From NCBI RefSeq assembly GCF_026184235.1, contig NZ_CP110806.1, positions 124,001 to 188,000 of the forward strand: a DNA stretch of 64,000 nucleotides. Reading direction: 5' to 3'. A model generated the notes under the pieces. That model did no database searches. It was not told the origin of the DNA and saw nothing but the letters and a program-made list of their open reading frames with translations. Source of the stretch: Cellulomonas sp. S1-8. GTDB lineage: Bacteria; Actinomycetota; Actinomycetes; Actinomycetales; Cellulomonadaceae. The position numbers and the translations under genes are program-made. Below are positions 29,165 to 38,469 of this stretch, piece after piece. How positions within the stretch are numbered: position 1 is the stretch's first letter; every line of letters starts with the position of its first letter.

Positions 29165-29893
29165 TCAGGGCCTCGTCGCCTCGCGGAGCTGCTCCAGGTC
29201 CACCAGCCCCTGGATCACCGGCCCGATCACCACCAGGTACATCAGCGCGAAGAACGCCGCCCCCAGCAGCGTGAACCCGAGGGCGTTGCCGCCCGCCCCG
29301 GGCGACCGCAGGTGCGCCACCACCTTGCCGAGCACGACGTGCGGGCGCTTCACGTCCCACGAGTTCAGGCGCACGTGGCGTCCCAGGTAGATGCCGAACG
29401 CGACGAGCAGCAGCAGCACGGCCTCGAACAGCCGCGCCTGCGGGCTCGCGAGCGCGGCTGCGGAGTCGTCACGGACCACGGCCAGCACCACCAGCTGCAT
29501 GAGGAAGACGTTGAGGACCGTCGTCAGGACCCCGGACATCGCCAGGACGAGCACGAGCATGACGTCGTACCACTCGGGCACGCGCTCGCCCTCGCGGCGG
29601 TGGTTGAGGTTGAGCTCGGTGATGAGGTAGCCGGAGTTGGGCAGCAGCAGCAACCAGACGAGCGCGAGGACCGCGGCGATCGTCGCGACGACGGGCCGGG
29701 CGACTCCGACGACGACCAGCGGGAGCACGACCACCACGGCCACGCCGAGGACGACCAGCGGCGCCGCCGACAGCACGAGGTTGAGCAGCATCGGGCGGTA
29801 CAGCCGCGTCCGGTAGACGGGCGCACGCGCGACCACCAGTGCCGCGGCGAACAGGTTCATCAGCAGGACCCCGACGACGAGGCTGTTGAGCAC
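29165..29893 (-). CDS. DUF1361 integral membrane protein
   Basis: The 242-aa product has about six or seven hydrophobic helices, beginning VLNSLVVGVLLMNLFAAALV. The DUF1361 hallmark WLLLLPNSGYLITELNLNH falls near residue 82, followed by a conserved WYDVMLVLVLAMSGVL helix. The role of the family is unknown; it lies in the cytoplasmic membrane. GTG 29893 is chosen because AAGGGG lies five bases upstream; GTG 29899 is too close to it. The gene lies upstream of hrpA on the same strand but separated by 124 bases. Confidence 0.85.
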   Translation of the reverse strand: MLNSLVVGVLLMNLFAAALVVARAPVYRTRLYRPMLLNLVLSAAPLVVLGVAVVVVLPLVVVGVARPVVATIAAVLALVWLLLLPNSGYLITELNLNHRREGERVPEWYDVMLVLVLAMSGVLTTVLNVFLMQLVVLAVVRDDSAAALASPQARLFEAVLLLLVAFGIYLGRHVRLNSWDVKRPHVVLGKVVAHLRSPGAGGNALGFTLLGAAFFALMYLVVIGPVIQGLVDLEQLREATRP

Positions 29894-29979
29894 GTGCACC
29901 CCTTCCGACCACTGCGGGCGCCCATCATCCCGTAGCCCCACCAGGCTCGCCCGGGCGAACTCCGCGTGCCCGGGCGGCC

Positions 29980-30036
29980 GGAAGTGGTCACAGATCTGCC
30001 CACTTCCTGCGCGGAGCCGGGCAGATGTGACCACTC
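29980..30036. repeat. Family B palindromic repeat, copy 1
   Basis: GGAAGTGGTCACAGATCTGC is followed by CCACTTCC, closing an 8-bp palindrome. A second half, GGGCAGATGTGACCACTC, follows about 10 bases later. Similar elements occur at 31651, 33619 and 41804. Confidence 0.75.
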
Positions 30037-30129
30037 TGCGCCCGGCCGGGAGTCCGGTCGTGGGGCGGGGGCCGCAGGCGGGTTCAGCCGTTGTCCACAG
30101 GGGGTCCGCGCGGGGATGTCCGATCTCGG

Positions 30130-30135
30130 TAGGTT
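30130..30135 (+). promoter_or_regulatory. Leaderless -10 box TAGGTT for the lipoprotein gene
   Basis: TAGGTT ends exactly 6 bases before ATG 30142; no Shine-Dalgarno is present. Confidence 0.45.
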
Positions 30136-30141
30136 CTGCGC

Positions 30142-30744
30142 ATGCGTCGACAGGGGCAGGGCGTCGTGAGGCGAGCGTGGGCGGTGGCGGCCGTCGTCGC
30201 GGTGGTGGTGGCCGGCGGGTGCACGGGGGAGCCGGGACCCGCGCCGACGGCGGCGGAGGTGACCGCGGCCGTGACGGCAGACCCGAGTCCTGCGCCCAGC
30301 CCTCCACCTCGGCCGGAGACCCCGGAGCGCCCGGAGGCGATGAGTGAACCCACCCCAGAAGGTGCGATTGCGGCCGCGACCTACTTCCTCCAGGTGTACG
30401 ACCACGCTTTCAGCACGGGCGACGAGTCGTACTTCGTCGCACTGTCCGGCGGTGACTGCCTCTTCTGCTCGGAGGCGATCGCCGAGGTCGCAGCGATGAG
30501 AGGCGATGGCTCCCGAGCCGTACGTGAACCGATCGACATCCTCCACTCATCAGCAACAGAGGTGCGCGCGGACGAGTGGTTCAATGTCGAGCTCCGTGTG
30601 AGGCAGGGCCGGATCGATGTCGTCAGCTCGACCGGGGAGGTCACAGCGAGTGCCGAGAGCGAAGTCGTGGACGTGCGACTCGCGATGAGCTGGGCCGGCG
30701 GCTGGACGGTGGACGCGGTCGACCTGGCACCGGCCACGTCATGA
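30142..30744 (+). CDS. DUF6318-type lipoprotein
   Basis: The 200-aa product has a basic start and hydrophobic core ending VVAGGC, a lipobox with the lipidated Cys at residue 27. A Pro/Thr linker follows, then a compact domain with FLQVYDHAFSTGDESYF, a C-LF-C cysteine pair near residue 110 and a beta-rich end. This pattern fits DUF6318, a family of actinobacterial lipoproteins of unknown role. It is anchored on the outer face of the membrane. Transcription seems leaderless from TAGGTT. The stop overlaps the start of the next gene (ATGA), so the two are coupled. Confidence 0.78.
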   Translation: MRRQGQGVVRRAWAVAAVVAVVVAGGCTGEPGPAPTAAEVTAAVTADPSPAPSPPPRPETPERPEAMSEPTPEGAIAAATYFLQVYDHAFSTGDESYFVALSGGDCLFCSEAIAEVAAMRGDGSRAVREPIDILHSSATEVRADEWFNVELRVRQGRIDVVSSTGEVTASAESEVVDVRLAMSWAGGWTVDAVDLAPATS

Positions 30745-31644
30745 TTCGGAAGATCAACGTGCCGGCCGTGCTCGTCACGGCAGCGATCCTGGTATCTGCG
30801 CAGGCGGCCGCGGCGGACGGCATCCCTGGCAAGCTCGACGAGCGCTACAGCAGCAGCTTCACCGACCAGTTCATCGACACCACCGGCGCGCGGGGCAGTC
30901 GAGCGGCCGCCGACGAGGCTGCTCCCTTCGTGCCGGCCTCGACCGGGCGGCAGTGGCGGGTCGGTGCAGTCGGTGGGGTGCACCCGGGGTGTCGAGGGGG
31001 TCGCTCCGGACATCGACGGGCTGTGCAGCGCGGGCGTACCGCTGGTCCACGTGATGCTGTGCGACCCCGCCGACTGGCAGCCGCCGCGCTGGCGCAGCTA
31101 CCTCGACCCCGGCGCGACCGCGTGGAGCCCGTGGGAGCAGGTCGACTACGGGACGTGCCCAGCGGACCGGGTCCCCGCTATGACGGCCGAGGACTTCCGG
31201 CGGTTGCCGCTGCCGGCGCCGACGCTCGTCATGCAACCCGAGGGCGACTGGGTGCTGGTGAACATCGAGACGGTCGTGCGCACCGACCCGACGCCGGTCG
31301 TCCTCGTCACCGACCTGCTCGGTCACCAGCTCGAGGTCGAGGCCCGGCCCAGCCTGTTCACGTACGACTTCGGTGACGGCTCCGACCCTCTCGTGACCCG
31401 CGACGCCGGGAAGGCGTGGCCCGACTTCACGACGCACCACGTGTACGAGGCACCCGGGCAGGCGGCGATCACGCTCACCACCACGTGGACGGGTCGTTAC
31501 CGGCTCGTGGGCACCCAGGACTGGCTCGAGGTCTCCGGCACCGCGCAGACCAGCACGGCGGGCCAGCCGTTCCGCATCGAGGAACGCACCTCCCGCCTGG
31601 TGACGGACCTCTGCACCGACCGCCCCAAACCCCCCGACTGCTGA
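30741..31644 (+). pseudogene. Secreted PKD-like protein, frameshifted
   Basis: ATG 30741 opens a signal peptide (MIRKINVPAVLVTAAILVSA) and about 45 further residues. The coding signal then moves to the next frame. Dropping one G from GGG at 30945-30947 joins VPASTG to GGSGGSVQSVGCTRG and gives one continuous protein to the stop at 31644. The second part has paired cysteines and a PKD-like strand pattern (FTYDFGDGSDP, HHVYEAPGQAAITLTTTW). It is coupled to the DUF6318 gene and probably exported with it. The defect is the same kind, an extra G in a G run, as in the surface protein at 22351. Real disruption and sequencing error cannot be separated here. Confidence 0.72.
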
Positions 31645-31650
31645 CCCCCC

Positions 31651-31710
31651 GGAAGTGGTCGCACATCTGACCACTTCCGGCCTGTCGCCGGGCAGACGTG
31701 ACCACTTCCG
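31651..31710. repeat. Family B palindromic repeat, copy 2
   Basis: GGAAGTGGTC-GCACATCTGA-CCACTTCC forms a palindrome, followed by the half element GGGCAGACGTGACCACTTCC. It starts 7 bases after the PKD-like gene and may act as its terminator. It also marks the left side of the hipBA segment. Confidence 0.78.
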
Positions 31711-31844
31711 CGGTCACGGCCCGGCCCCACCGCACCGCACCCGTCCGGGGTTCGTCAGGATCCGCCTCGCGCTCAACCGGACGGCCCTCATCCTGGCCGC
31801 TGGACCCAGGTCAACGTAGAGTGACGCTACAACGTCGCTTAGAG

Positions 31845-31864
31845 CGTTTAAACGACGGTATACC
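31845..31864 (+). promoter_or_regulatory. Paired palindromes in the hipBA promoter
   Basis: CGTTTAAACG (31845-31854) and GGTATACC (31857-31864) are perfect palindromes in an AT-rich stretch just before the hipB ribosome site. HipB proteins autorepress by binding palindromes over their own promoter, so these are the best operator candidates. Confidence 0.5.
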
Positions 31865-31881
31865 AGCACTTTGGAGGGGTG

Positions 31882-32217
31882 ATGGGTTCTAGGCCACGCA
31901 CGTACTCGCGCCCGTCACGGCTCGCGGTCGAGGTCCTCGGCGCGATGATCGCGAACGCGCGCCGCGAGCGGCGCTGGACTGCGCGCGACCTCGCTGCCCG
32001 TGCGGGCATCTCCGTGCAGACGTTGCGCAACGTCGAGCGAGGCGAGCCGACCGTGGCCATCGGTGTGGTCTTCGAGATTGCAGCGCTGCTCGGCATCCCA
32101 CTGTTCAGCGACGACCGCGGCGCGGTCAGCGAGCTGCGCGTCGGGGAGTCGCGTCGCGCGCTGCTGCTGCCGCAGCGGGTCCGGGCGAGCAAGGGAGTGG
32201 TCGATGACAACTTCTGA
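31882..32217 (+). CDS. HipB-like XRE-family antitoxin/regulator
   Basis: The 111-aa product has an N-terminal helix-turn-helix of the XRE type at about 18-75 (ANARRERRWTARDLAARAGISVQTLRNVERGEPT). An ELRVGESRRALLLPQRVRASKG tail follows. It overlaps the HipA gene by 14 bases and precedes it, the standard HipB-HipA order, so it should bind HipA and repress the operon. ATG 31882 has GGAGG four bases upstream; GTG 31879 is too close to it. Two palindromes upstream are candidate operators. Confidence 0.85.
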   Translation: MGSRPRTYSRPSRLAVEVLGAMIANARRERRWTARDLAARAGISVQTLRNVERGEPTVAIGVVFEIAALLGIPLFSDDRGAVSELRVGESRRALLLPQRVRASKGVVDDNF

Positions 32218-33454
32218 GCCGACGACGGCGTACGTGTGGGCATGGTCGGAAGGGGCGCTCGAACCGGTCGTGGTCGGGCGTATCGACGTCGTGCCCGACT
32301 CCGGAGGCCCGGACGAGCAGCGGCACACGTTCACCTATGGCCGCAGGTACCGCGACGCACCCGGGGCCGTGCCGTTGTACGCGCCCGAGCTGCCTCTGGT
32401 CCCGGGGGTCATCGAACCGCTGGGAGCCCTGCGGATCGCGGGCGTCCTGGGTGATGGTGCGCCTGACGCCTGGGGGCGCCGCATCCTGGAAGACCGCGCG
32501 GGGGCCTCGGGGCAGCTGAGCACCCTGGAGTACCTGCTCGGATCGGGCTCTGACCGCATCGGTGCGCTGGACTTCCAGGAGTCAGCGACGACGTACGTGC
32601 CGCGCAACGTCGACCCGGTGCCGTTGGAGCAGCTCATGACCGCAGCGCAGTACCTCGAGGAAGGTCAGGAGCTGACCCCTGCGCTGTCCGAGGCGCTCCT
32701 GCGCGGTACGTCCGTCGGTGGCGCACGCCCCAAGGCGCTGATCGAGGACGACGGCCGGCACCTGATCGCGAAGTTCTCCTCCACGACCGACACCGGGCCG
32801 CGGGTCAAGGAGGAAGGCGTCGCGATGGACCTCGCGCGCCGCGTGGGACTGAACGTCGCCCCGACGCAGGTCATCACGACCGCAGGCCACGACGTGCTGC
32901 TCGTCGAGCGCTTCGACCGCGCCCCCGGCGGTGGGCGCCGCATGATGGTCTCGGCGCTGACGTTTCTCGAGGAAGACGACCACTTCGGGCACTACCTGAC
33001 CTACCCCGAGCTTGCGGACAAGATCCGGGCCACGTTCACCGACCCCGTCGCGACGCTGCGCGAGCTGTTCTCCCGCATCGTGCTCAACGTCGCGGTGGGC
33101 AACTTCGACGACCACGCACGCAACCACGCCGCGTTCTGGGACCCGGCCACGGGAACGGCGACGCTGACGCCGGCGTACGACATCGACCCGCGTCCGCGCT
33201 CAGGGGAGTACGCGGCCCAGGCGCTGGCGATCGGGCGAGGCGGCGAGCGGGAGAGCAAGTTCGCGGTGTGCGTCAACGCGGCCGAGGTGTACCTGCTCGA
33301 TCGGGCAGAGGCGCAGGACATCGTCGACGAGCAGGTCGCGATCATCAACGCGCAGTGGAACGAGGCAGCCGACGCCGCGCTGCTGACCAAGCGCGAACGC
33401 GAGCGGTTGTGGGGCACCAAGATCATGAACCCGTTCGTCTTCCAGGCGCCGTGA
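32204..33454 (+). CDS. HipA-like serine/threonine kinase (toxin)
   Basis: The 416-aa product has an N-terminal HipA domain (about 1-120, with LGDGAPDAWGRR) and the kinase-like C-terminal domain. GGARPKALIE contains the ATP-site lysine motif, HLIAKFSS the next strand, VLLVERFDR the hinge, NFDDHARNHAAF the catalytic loop and YDIDP the metal-binding motif. Classical HipA phosphorylates glutamyl-tRNA synthetase and causes dormancy. The substrate here is unknown, and the sequence resembles the longer HipA branch rather than E. coli HipA. All kinase residues look intact, so it is probably active and held by the HipB-like protein. Confidence 0.87.
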   Translation: MTTSEPTTAYVWAWSEGALEPVVVGRIDVVPDSGGPDEQRHTFTYGRRYRDAPGAVPLYAPELPLVPGVIEPLGALRIAGVLGDGAPDAWGRRILEDRAGASGQLSTLEYLLGSGSDRIGALDFQESATTYVPRNVDPVPLEQLMTAAQYLEEGQELTPALSEALLRGTSVGGARPKALIEDDGRHLIAKFSSTTDTGPRVKEEGVAMDLARRVGLNVAPTQVITTAGHDVLLVERFDRAPGGGRRMMVSALTFLEEDDHFGHYLTYPELADKIRATFTDPVATLRELFSRIVLNVAVGNFDDHARNHAAFWDPATGTATLTPAYDIDPRPRSGEYAAQALAIGRGGERESKFAVCVNAAEVYLLDRAEAQDIVDEQVAIINAQWNEAADAALLTKRERERLWGTKIMNPFVFQAP

Positions 33455-33618
33455 CCTGACCCGAGCCGGCGTCGGTCAGCAGGTGATGACGCGGACCGCC
33501 GCGGACAGCTGGCTGACCCACCTGCGTACTCGTGCCGGGGTGCGGGGTCAGGGCGTGCGCGCCGCGCCCGTCCAGGTCACGCGGAACGTCGAGGCGGCGG
33601 CCCGACTGCTGAGTCCGC

Positions 33619-33679
33619 GGAATTGGTCGCACATCTGACCACTTCCGGCCCGCCGCCGGGCAGATGCGACCACTTCTGG
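33619..33679. repeat. Family B palindromic repeat, copy 3
   Basis: GGAATTGGTC-GCACATCTGA-CCACTTCC plus the half GGGCAGATGCGACCACTTC is close to copy 2 in order and spacing. It lies 165 bases after hipA, so copies 2 and 3 bracket hipBA. Confidence 0.75.
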
Positions 33680-33689
33680 CTCGCTCACC

Positions 33690-33780
33690 GCCCCGGGCCC
33701 GCACCGCCCCGCCCCGCACCCGCCCCGCCCCGCACCCGCATCGCCCCGCACCCGCACCGCCCCGCACCGCCCCGCACCGG
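33690..33780. repeat. Low-complexity C-rich tract
   Basis: Short units of CCGCCCCGCACCCG and CCCGCACCG repeat irregularly. The rest of the 33455-33932 gap holds a duplicated GGCGTCAGG (near 33796 and 33817), which could be a binding site before kdp, and no supported gene. Confidence 0.6.
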
Positions 33781-33932
33781 GCGGCCGTCCGGGGGGCGTC
33801 AGGATCCGGGTCCGGGGCGTCAGGGGAGCGTCCGGAGGAGCACCCGCGACCCGGCGGGGGCGGTGAATGGTCTCCGGGCCCGCTCGGGCCCCCCGCTGCA
33901 TGAGCAGCGGTGCTGACCTGTGGGAGCTGATC

Positions 33933-34016
33933 GTGGCTGACCTGGTGTTCGTCCTGCTGACGGCTGTGTGCTTCGCGGTGCTCGCCGCCGTGGTGGCCGG
34001 GGTGGCGCGGCTGTGA
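33933..34016 (+). CDS. 27-aa membrane micro-protein preceding kdpF
   Basis: The frame GTG GCT GAC CTG GTG encodes a single membrane helix ([20 protein letters not shown], then VAGVARL). GGAG lies six bases upstream of GTG 33933, and the stop overlaps the kdpF start (GTGA). Many actinobacterial kdp operons carry a very similar single-helix ORF at this place, so it is probably a small Kdp-associated subunit. An in-frame ATG at 33900 would add 11 residues but lacks a ribosome site. Confidence 0.7.
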   Translation: MADLVFVLLTAVCFAVLAAVVAGVARL

Positions 34017-34102
34017 GCGGGGAGTCGGTCGTCGCGCTCGTCGTCGCGGTCGCGCTGGCGGGGTACCTGGTGTGGGCCCTGCTGCGTCCGGAGCGGTTCT
34101 GA
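34013..34102 (+). CDS. kdpF: K+-transporting ATPase subunit KdpF
   Basis: The 29-residue single-helix subunit has the characteristic ending [13 protein letters not shown]. KdpF stabilises the KdpABC complex in the cytoplasmic membrane. It starts at GTG 34013, overlapping the upstream stop, and its own stop overlaps kdpA (TGATG). The order and lengths match complete actinobacterial kdpFABC operons. Confidence 0.9.
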   Translation: MSGESVVALVVAVALAGYLVWALLRPERF

Positions 34103-35781
34103 TGTCCCCGGTGCTGATGTCCCCGGTGCTGGCGGCCGTCCTGCAGGTCGGGATCGTCGTCGCGGTGCTCGCGGCGGTCCACGTCCCGCTGGGCGACTAC
34201 ATGGCCCGCGTGTTCACCACGGCCCGGCACAGCCGTGTCGAGCGGCTCGTCTACCGCGCCGCGGGGGTCGACCCCGACGCGGACCAGACCTGGGTCGTCT
34301 ACGCCCGGTCGGTGCTGGCGTTCTCGTTCGTCGGTGTGCTGCTGCTCTACGCGCTGCTGCGCCTGCAGGACCGGCTGCCGCTGGGTCTCGGCCTGCCGGC
34401 GGTGGCACCGGACGGCGCCTGGAACACCGCCGTCTCGTTCGTCACCAACACGAACTGGCAGTGGTACGCCGGCGAGAGCACGGTCGGGCACCTGGCGCAG
34501 ATGGCCGGGCTCGCGGTGCAGAACTTCGCGTCGGCCGCCGTCGGTCTGGCGGTCGCGATCGCGGTCGTCCGCGGCTTCGCGCGCAGCGGCACCGACCGGC
34601 TCGGCAGCTTCTGGGTCGACCTGGTCCGCGGCACGTTGCGGATCCTGCTGCCGCTCGCGTTCGCCGCGGCCGTGGTGCTCGTCGTCGGGGGTGTCGTGCA
34701 GAACTTCGCCGGCCCGGCCGACGTCACCACGCTCGACGGCGGCACGCAGACGATCGTCGGCGGGCCGATCGCCTCCCAGGAGGCGACCAAGGAGCTCGGC
34801 ACCAACGGCGGCGGCTTCTTCAACGCCAACAGCGCCCACCCGTTCGAGAACCCGTCGGGGTGGACCAACCTGCTGCAGGTCGTCCTGCTCCTGGTGATCC
34901 CGTTCAGCCTGCCGCGCACGTTCGGCCGGATGGTCGGGGACCGTCGTCAGGGCGTCACGCTCGTCGCCGTCATGGGGAGCCTGTGGGCCGCGGCGGTCGG
35001 GCTGGTCACGTGGGCGGAGCTGCGTGCACCGGGCACGGTCCCGCAGCTGGCCGGCGGGGCGATGGAAGGCAAGGAGGTGCGCTTCGGGCCTGCGGCGTCC
35101 GCGCTGTTCGCGGCGTCGACGACGGGCACGTCGACCGGTGCCGTCAACGCCTCGCACGACTCGCTGACGGCCGCGGGCGGTGGCGTCGCGATGCTGAACA
35201 TGATGCTGGGGGAGGTCGCCCCGGGCGGTGTCGGGTCGGGGCTGTACGGGATGCTCGTGCTCGCGGTCCTCGCGGTGTTCCTCGCCGGGCTGATGGTCGG
35301 CCGCACTCCCGAGTACCTCGGCCGCACGATCGGCCGCACGCAGGTGACCCTCGTGGCCCTGTACGTCCTGACGATGCCCGCGCTGCTGCTCGTCGGTGCG
35401 GCGGTGACCGCGGCGACGCCCGCTCTCGTCGAGGCGTCCGTGCAGGACCCCGGCGCGCACGGGCTCTCGGAGATCCTCTACGCCTACGCCTCCGCGACCA
35501 ACAACAACGGCTCGGCGTTCGCCGGGTTCGCCGCCGGCACGACCTACCAGAACGTCGCGCTCGGCCTCGGCATGCTCTTCGGCCGCCTGGTGCCGATCGT
35601 GCTGGTGCTGGCCCTGGCCGGCAGCGTCGCGCGGCAGCGTTCGGGCGCCACGAGCGCCGGCACCCTGCCCACCCACGGTCCCGTGTTCGTCGGCCTGCTC
35701 GCGTTCGTCGTGCTCGTCGTCGCGGGCCTCACCTTCTTCCCTGCGCTTGCCCTGGCGCCCGTCGCGGAGGCACTGCTGTGA
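34102..35781 (+). CDS. kdpA: K+-transporting ATPase subunit A
   Basis: This 559-aa potassium-binding channel subunit belongs to the SKT superfamily. The four selectivity-filter loops are recognisable: [40 protein letters not shown] and [10 protein letters not shown]. About ten membrane helices are present, as expected. ATG 34102 overlaps the kdpF stop. MSPVL is repeated at the start, so ATG 34117 is an alternative. The gene ends overlapping kdpB (GTGA). Confidence 0.96.
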   Translation: MSPVLMSPVLAAVLQVGIVVAVLAAVHVPLGDYMARVFTTARHSRVERLVYRAAGVDPDADQTWVVYARSVLAFSFVGVLLLYALLRLQDRLPLGLGLPAVAPDGAWNTAVSFVTNTNWQWYAGESTVGHLAQMAGLAVQNFASAAVGLAVAIAVVRGFARSGTDRLGSFWVDLVRGTLRILLPLAFAAAVVLVVGGVVQNFAGPADVTTLDGGTQTIVGGPIASQEATKELGTNGGGFFNANSAHPFENPSGWTNLLQVVLLLVIPFSLPRTFGRMVGDRRQGVTLVAVMGSLWAAAVGLVTWAELRAPGTVPQLAGGAMEGKEVRFGPAASALFAASTTGTSTGAVNASHDSLTAAGGGVAMLNMMLGEVAPGGVGSGLYGMLVLAVLAVFLAGLMVGRTPEYLGRTIGRTQVTLVALYVLTMPALLLVGAAVTAATPALVEASVQDPGAHGLSEILYAYASATNNNGSAFAGFAAGTTYQNVALGLGMLFGRLVPIVLVLALAGSVARQRSGATSAGTLPTHGPVFVGLLAFVVLVVAGLTFFPALALAPVAEALL

Positions 35782-37859
35782 CCACCACCGTCCCGTCGTC
35801 CCGCCGCCACCACCCCACACGGGTCCGCGCGGGCGCCTTCGAGCCCCGTCAGCTCCTCGCCTCGCTGCCGCAGGCGCTGCGCAAGCTCGACCCGCGCCAC
35901 CAGGTGCGGTACCCGGTGATGTTCGTCGTGTGGGTCGGCGCGGTCGGCGCCACGGTCCTGGCGGTGCGGCACCCGAGCGTCTTCGCGTGGTCGATCGCGG
36001 TGTGGCTGTGGCTGACGGTGGTGTTCGCGAACCTCGCGGAGTCCGTCGCCGAGGGGCGTGGCCGCGCGCAGGCGGACTCGCTGCGCGCCACCCGCACGCA
36101 CACCCTGGCCCGTCGGGTCGTCGACGGCGTCGAGGAGCAGGTCGCGGCGGCCGCGCTGCAGGTGGGCGACCTGGTCGTCGTCGAGGCGGGCGAGGTGATC
36201 CCCAGCGACGGTGACGTCGTCGAGGGCATCGCCAGCGTCGACGAGTCCGCGGTGACCGGTGAGTCCGCGCCGGTGATCCGCGAGTCCGGCGGCGACCGCA
36301 GCGCGGTCACCGGCGGCACGCGGGTGCTGTCCGACCGGGTCGTCGTGCGCATCACCGCACGCGCCGGGGAGACGTTCCTCGACCGGATGATCGGGCTCGT
36401 CGAGGGCTCGGCACGGCAGAAGACCCCCAACGAGGTCGCGCTGAACCTGCTGCTGTCCGGCCTGACCCTCGTCTTCCTGCTCGCGGTCGTCACGCTGCAG
36501 CCGTTCGCCGTGTACTCCGGGCAGGCCCAGCCGCTCGTCGTGCTGGTGGCGCTGCTGGTCTGCCTCATCCCGACGACGATCGGCGCGCTGCTGTCCGCCA
36601 TCGGCATCGCCGGCATGGACCGGCTCATTCAGCGCAACGTCATGGCGCTGTCCGGACGTGCCGTCGAGGCGGCCGGCGACGTCGACGTCCTGCTGCTCGA
36701 CAAGACCGGCACCATCACCTTCGGCAACCGGCAGGCCGTCGACCTCGTCACCGCCGAGGGCGTCGACGAGCGCGCGCTCGCGGAGGCGGCCCAGCTCTCC
36801 AGCCTCGCGGACGAGACCCCCGAGGGCCGCTCGATCGTCGTCCTGGCCAAGGAGCGGTACGGGATGCGCGCGCGCTTCGGCAGCCAGCTGCCCAACGCCA
36901 CGTTCGTCGCGTTCACCGCCCAGACCCGCATGAGCGGCGTCGACCTGGCCGAGCGGGACGGCACGTGGCAGATCCGCAAGGGCGCCGCCGCGGCCGTCAT
37001 GGCGTGGGTCCGGGAGCAGGGCGGCCACCCGACGGCCGAGGTGGGCAGGGCTGTCGACGCGATCAGCGCGTCGGGCGGGACGCCGCTGGTCGTCGCGGAG
37101 CGCGTCGGCGACGCCCCCGCGCGGGCCGTCGGCGTCGTGCACCTCAAGGACGTCGTCAAGCCCGGCATGCGCGAACGGTTCGACGAGCTGCGCCGCATGG
37201 GCATCCGCACCGTGATGATCACCGGCGACAACGCCGTGACGGCCCGCGCCATCGCGCAGGAGGCGGGCGTCGACGACGTCCTGGCGGAGGCGACCCCGGA
37301 GGACAAGCTCGCCCTCATCCGCCGCGAGCAGGCCGAGGGGCGGCTCGTCGCCATGACCGGCGACGGCACCAACGACGCGCCCGCCCTGGCGCAGGCCGAC
37401 GTGGGCGTCGCCATGAACACCGGGACGTCCGCTGCCAAGGAGGCGGGCAACATGGTCGACCTCGACTCCGACCCGACCAAGCTCATCGAGATCGTCGCGA
37501 TCGGCAAGCAGCTGCTCATCACGCGCGGCGCGCTGACGACGTTCTCGATCGCGAACGACGTCGCCAAGTACTTCGCGATCGTCCCGGCGATGTTCGTCGG
37601 CCTGTTCCCGCAGCTGGACCGGCTCAACGTCATGGGCCTGTCGTCACCGGAGTCGGCGGTGCTGTCCGCGGTGGTCTTCAACGCGCTGATCATCGTCGCG
37701 CTCGTCCCCGTCGCCCTGCGCGGCGTGCGGTACCGGCCCGCGCCGGCGGCCGTGATGCTGCGCCGCAACCTGCTCGTCTACGGCGTCGGCGGGGTCGTCG
37801 CGCCGTTCGTCGGCATCAAGGCCGTCGACCTCGTCCTGTCCCTGCTGCCCGGCTTCTGA
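35778..37859 (+). CDS. kdpB: K+-transporting P-type ATPase subunit B
   Basis: The 693-aa catalytic subunit has VTGESAPV (dephosphorylation loop), [12 protein letters not shown] with the phosphorylated Asp at 308, a KGA nucleotide site, and [21 protein letters not shown], the hinge motif. The ending [32 protein letters not shown] is specific to KdpB. GTG 35778 overlaps the kdpA stop. ATP hydrolysis here powers high-affinity potassium uptake through KdpA. Confidence 0.97.
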   Translation: MTTTVPSSRRHHPTRVRAGAFEPRQLLASLPQALRKLDPRHQVRYPVMFVVWVGAVGATVLAVRHPSVFAWSIAVWLWLTVVFANLAESVAEGRGRAQADSLRATRTHTLARRVVDGVEEQVAAAALQVGDLVVVEAGEVIPSDGDVVEGIASVDESAVTGESAPVIRESGGDRSAVTGGTRVLSDRVVVRITARAGETFLDRMIGLVEGSARQKTPNEVALNLLLSGLTLVFLLAVVTLQPFAVYSGQAQPLVVLVALLVCLIPTTIGALLSAIGIAGMDRLIQRNVMALSGRAVEAAGDVDVLLLDKTGTITFGNRQAVDLVTAEGVDERALAEAAQLSSLADETPEGRSIVVLAKERYGMRARFGSQLPNATFVAFTAQTRMSGVDLAERDGTWQIRKGAAAAVMAWVREQGGHPTAEVGRAVDAISASGGTPLVVAERVGDAPARAVGVVHLKDVVKPGMRERFDELRRMGIRTVMITGDNAVTARAIAQEAGVDDVLAEATPEDKLALIRREQAEGRLVAMTGDGTNDAPALAQADVGVAMNTGTSAAKEAGNMVDLDSDPTKLIEIVAIGKQLLITRGALTTFSIANDVAKYFAIVPAMFVGLFPQLDRLNVMGLSSPESAVLSAVVFNALIIVALVPVALRGVRYRPAPAAVMLRRNLLVYGVGGVVAPFVGIKAVDLVLSLLPGF

Positions 37860-37886
37860 CCGCCGGTCCCGAAGGAGCTGATCACC

Positions 37887-38462
37887 GTGATGCCGTTCCT
37901 GCGCCAGTCCGCCGCGGGCCTGCGCCTGCTGCTCGTCCTGACCGTGCTGCTCGGTCTGCTGTACCCCACCGCGGTCTACGCGGTCGGGCGCCTGGTGCCG
38001 GAGCGGGCCGACGGCTCGCTCCTCGAGGTCGACGGCCGGGTCATCGGGTCGCGCCTGCTGGGGCAGGCCTTCGACGGCGACGAGTGGCTGCTGCCGCGCC
38101 CGTCCGCGGCCGGCGACGGCTACGACCCGCTCGCGTCGGGCGCGTCGAACCTCGGGCCGGAGAGCCCGGAGCTGGCCGCGACGGTCGCCGAGCGGCGCGC
38201 CGACGTCGCGCGTCGTGAGGGCGTCGCGGTGGACCTCGTCCCGCCCGACGCGGTGACGGCGTCCGCGTCGGGCCTCGACCCGCACGTCTCGCCGCAGTAC
38301 GCGGACCTGCAGGTGCCGCGCATCGCCCGCGTCCGGGGGCTCGACGAGGCCACGGTGCAGGCGCTGGTCGACGACGCGACGACGGGCCGGGAGCTCGGCG
38401 TCCTCGGGGAGCCGCGCGTCGACGTCCTGCAGGTGAACGCCGCGCTCGCAGTGCTTGACTGA
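37887..38462 (+). CDS. kdpC: K+-transporting ATPase subunit C
   Basis: The 191-aa product has one N-terminal membrane helix (LRLLLVLTVLLGLLYPTAVY) and a periplasm-side domain with RPSAAGDGYDPLASGASNLGP, GLDPHVSP and LGEPRVDVLQVNAAL, all KdpC landmarks. GTG 37887 is preferred because AAGGAG lies 9 bases upstream; ATG 37890 is next. It completes the transport complex and runs directly into the sensor kinase gene. Confidence 0.95.
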   Translation: MMPFLRQSAAGLRLLLVLTVLLGLLYPTAVYAVGRLVPERADGSLLEVDGRVIGSRLLGQAFDGDEWLLPRPSAAGDGYDPLASGASNLGPESPELAATVAERRADVARREGVAVDLVPPDAVTASASGLDPHVSPQYADLQVPRIARVRGLDEATVQALVDDATTGRELGVLGEPRVDVLQVNAALAVLD

Positions 38463-38469
38463 GGGCACT

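Noticed and set aside
30091..30099. TTGTCCACA, a DnaA-box-like 9-mer suggesting an origin
   Set aside because: It is a single box with no cluster, no AT-rich unwinding region and no dnaA or dnaN nearby.
31653..31710. Short open frames reading through the family B repeats, giving similar KWSDVRP-type peptides at several places
   Set aside because: The similarity comes from the shared DNA repeat; none has a ribosome site or a leaderless promoter.
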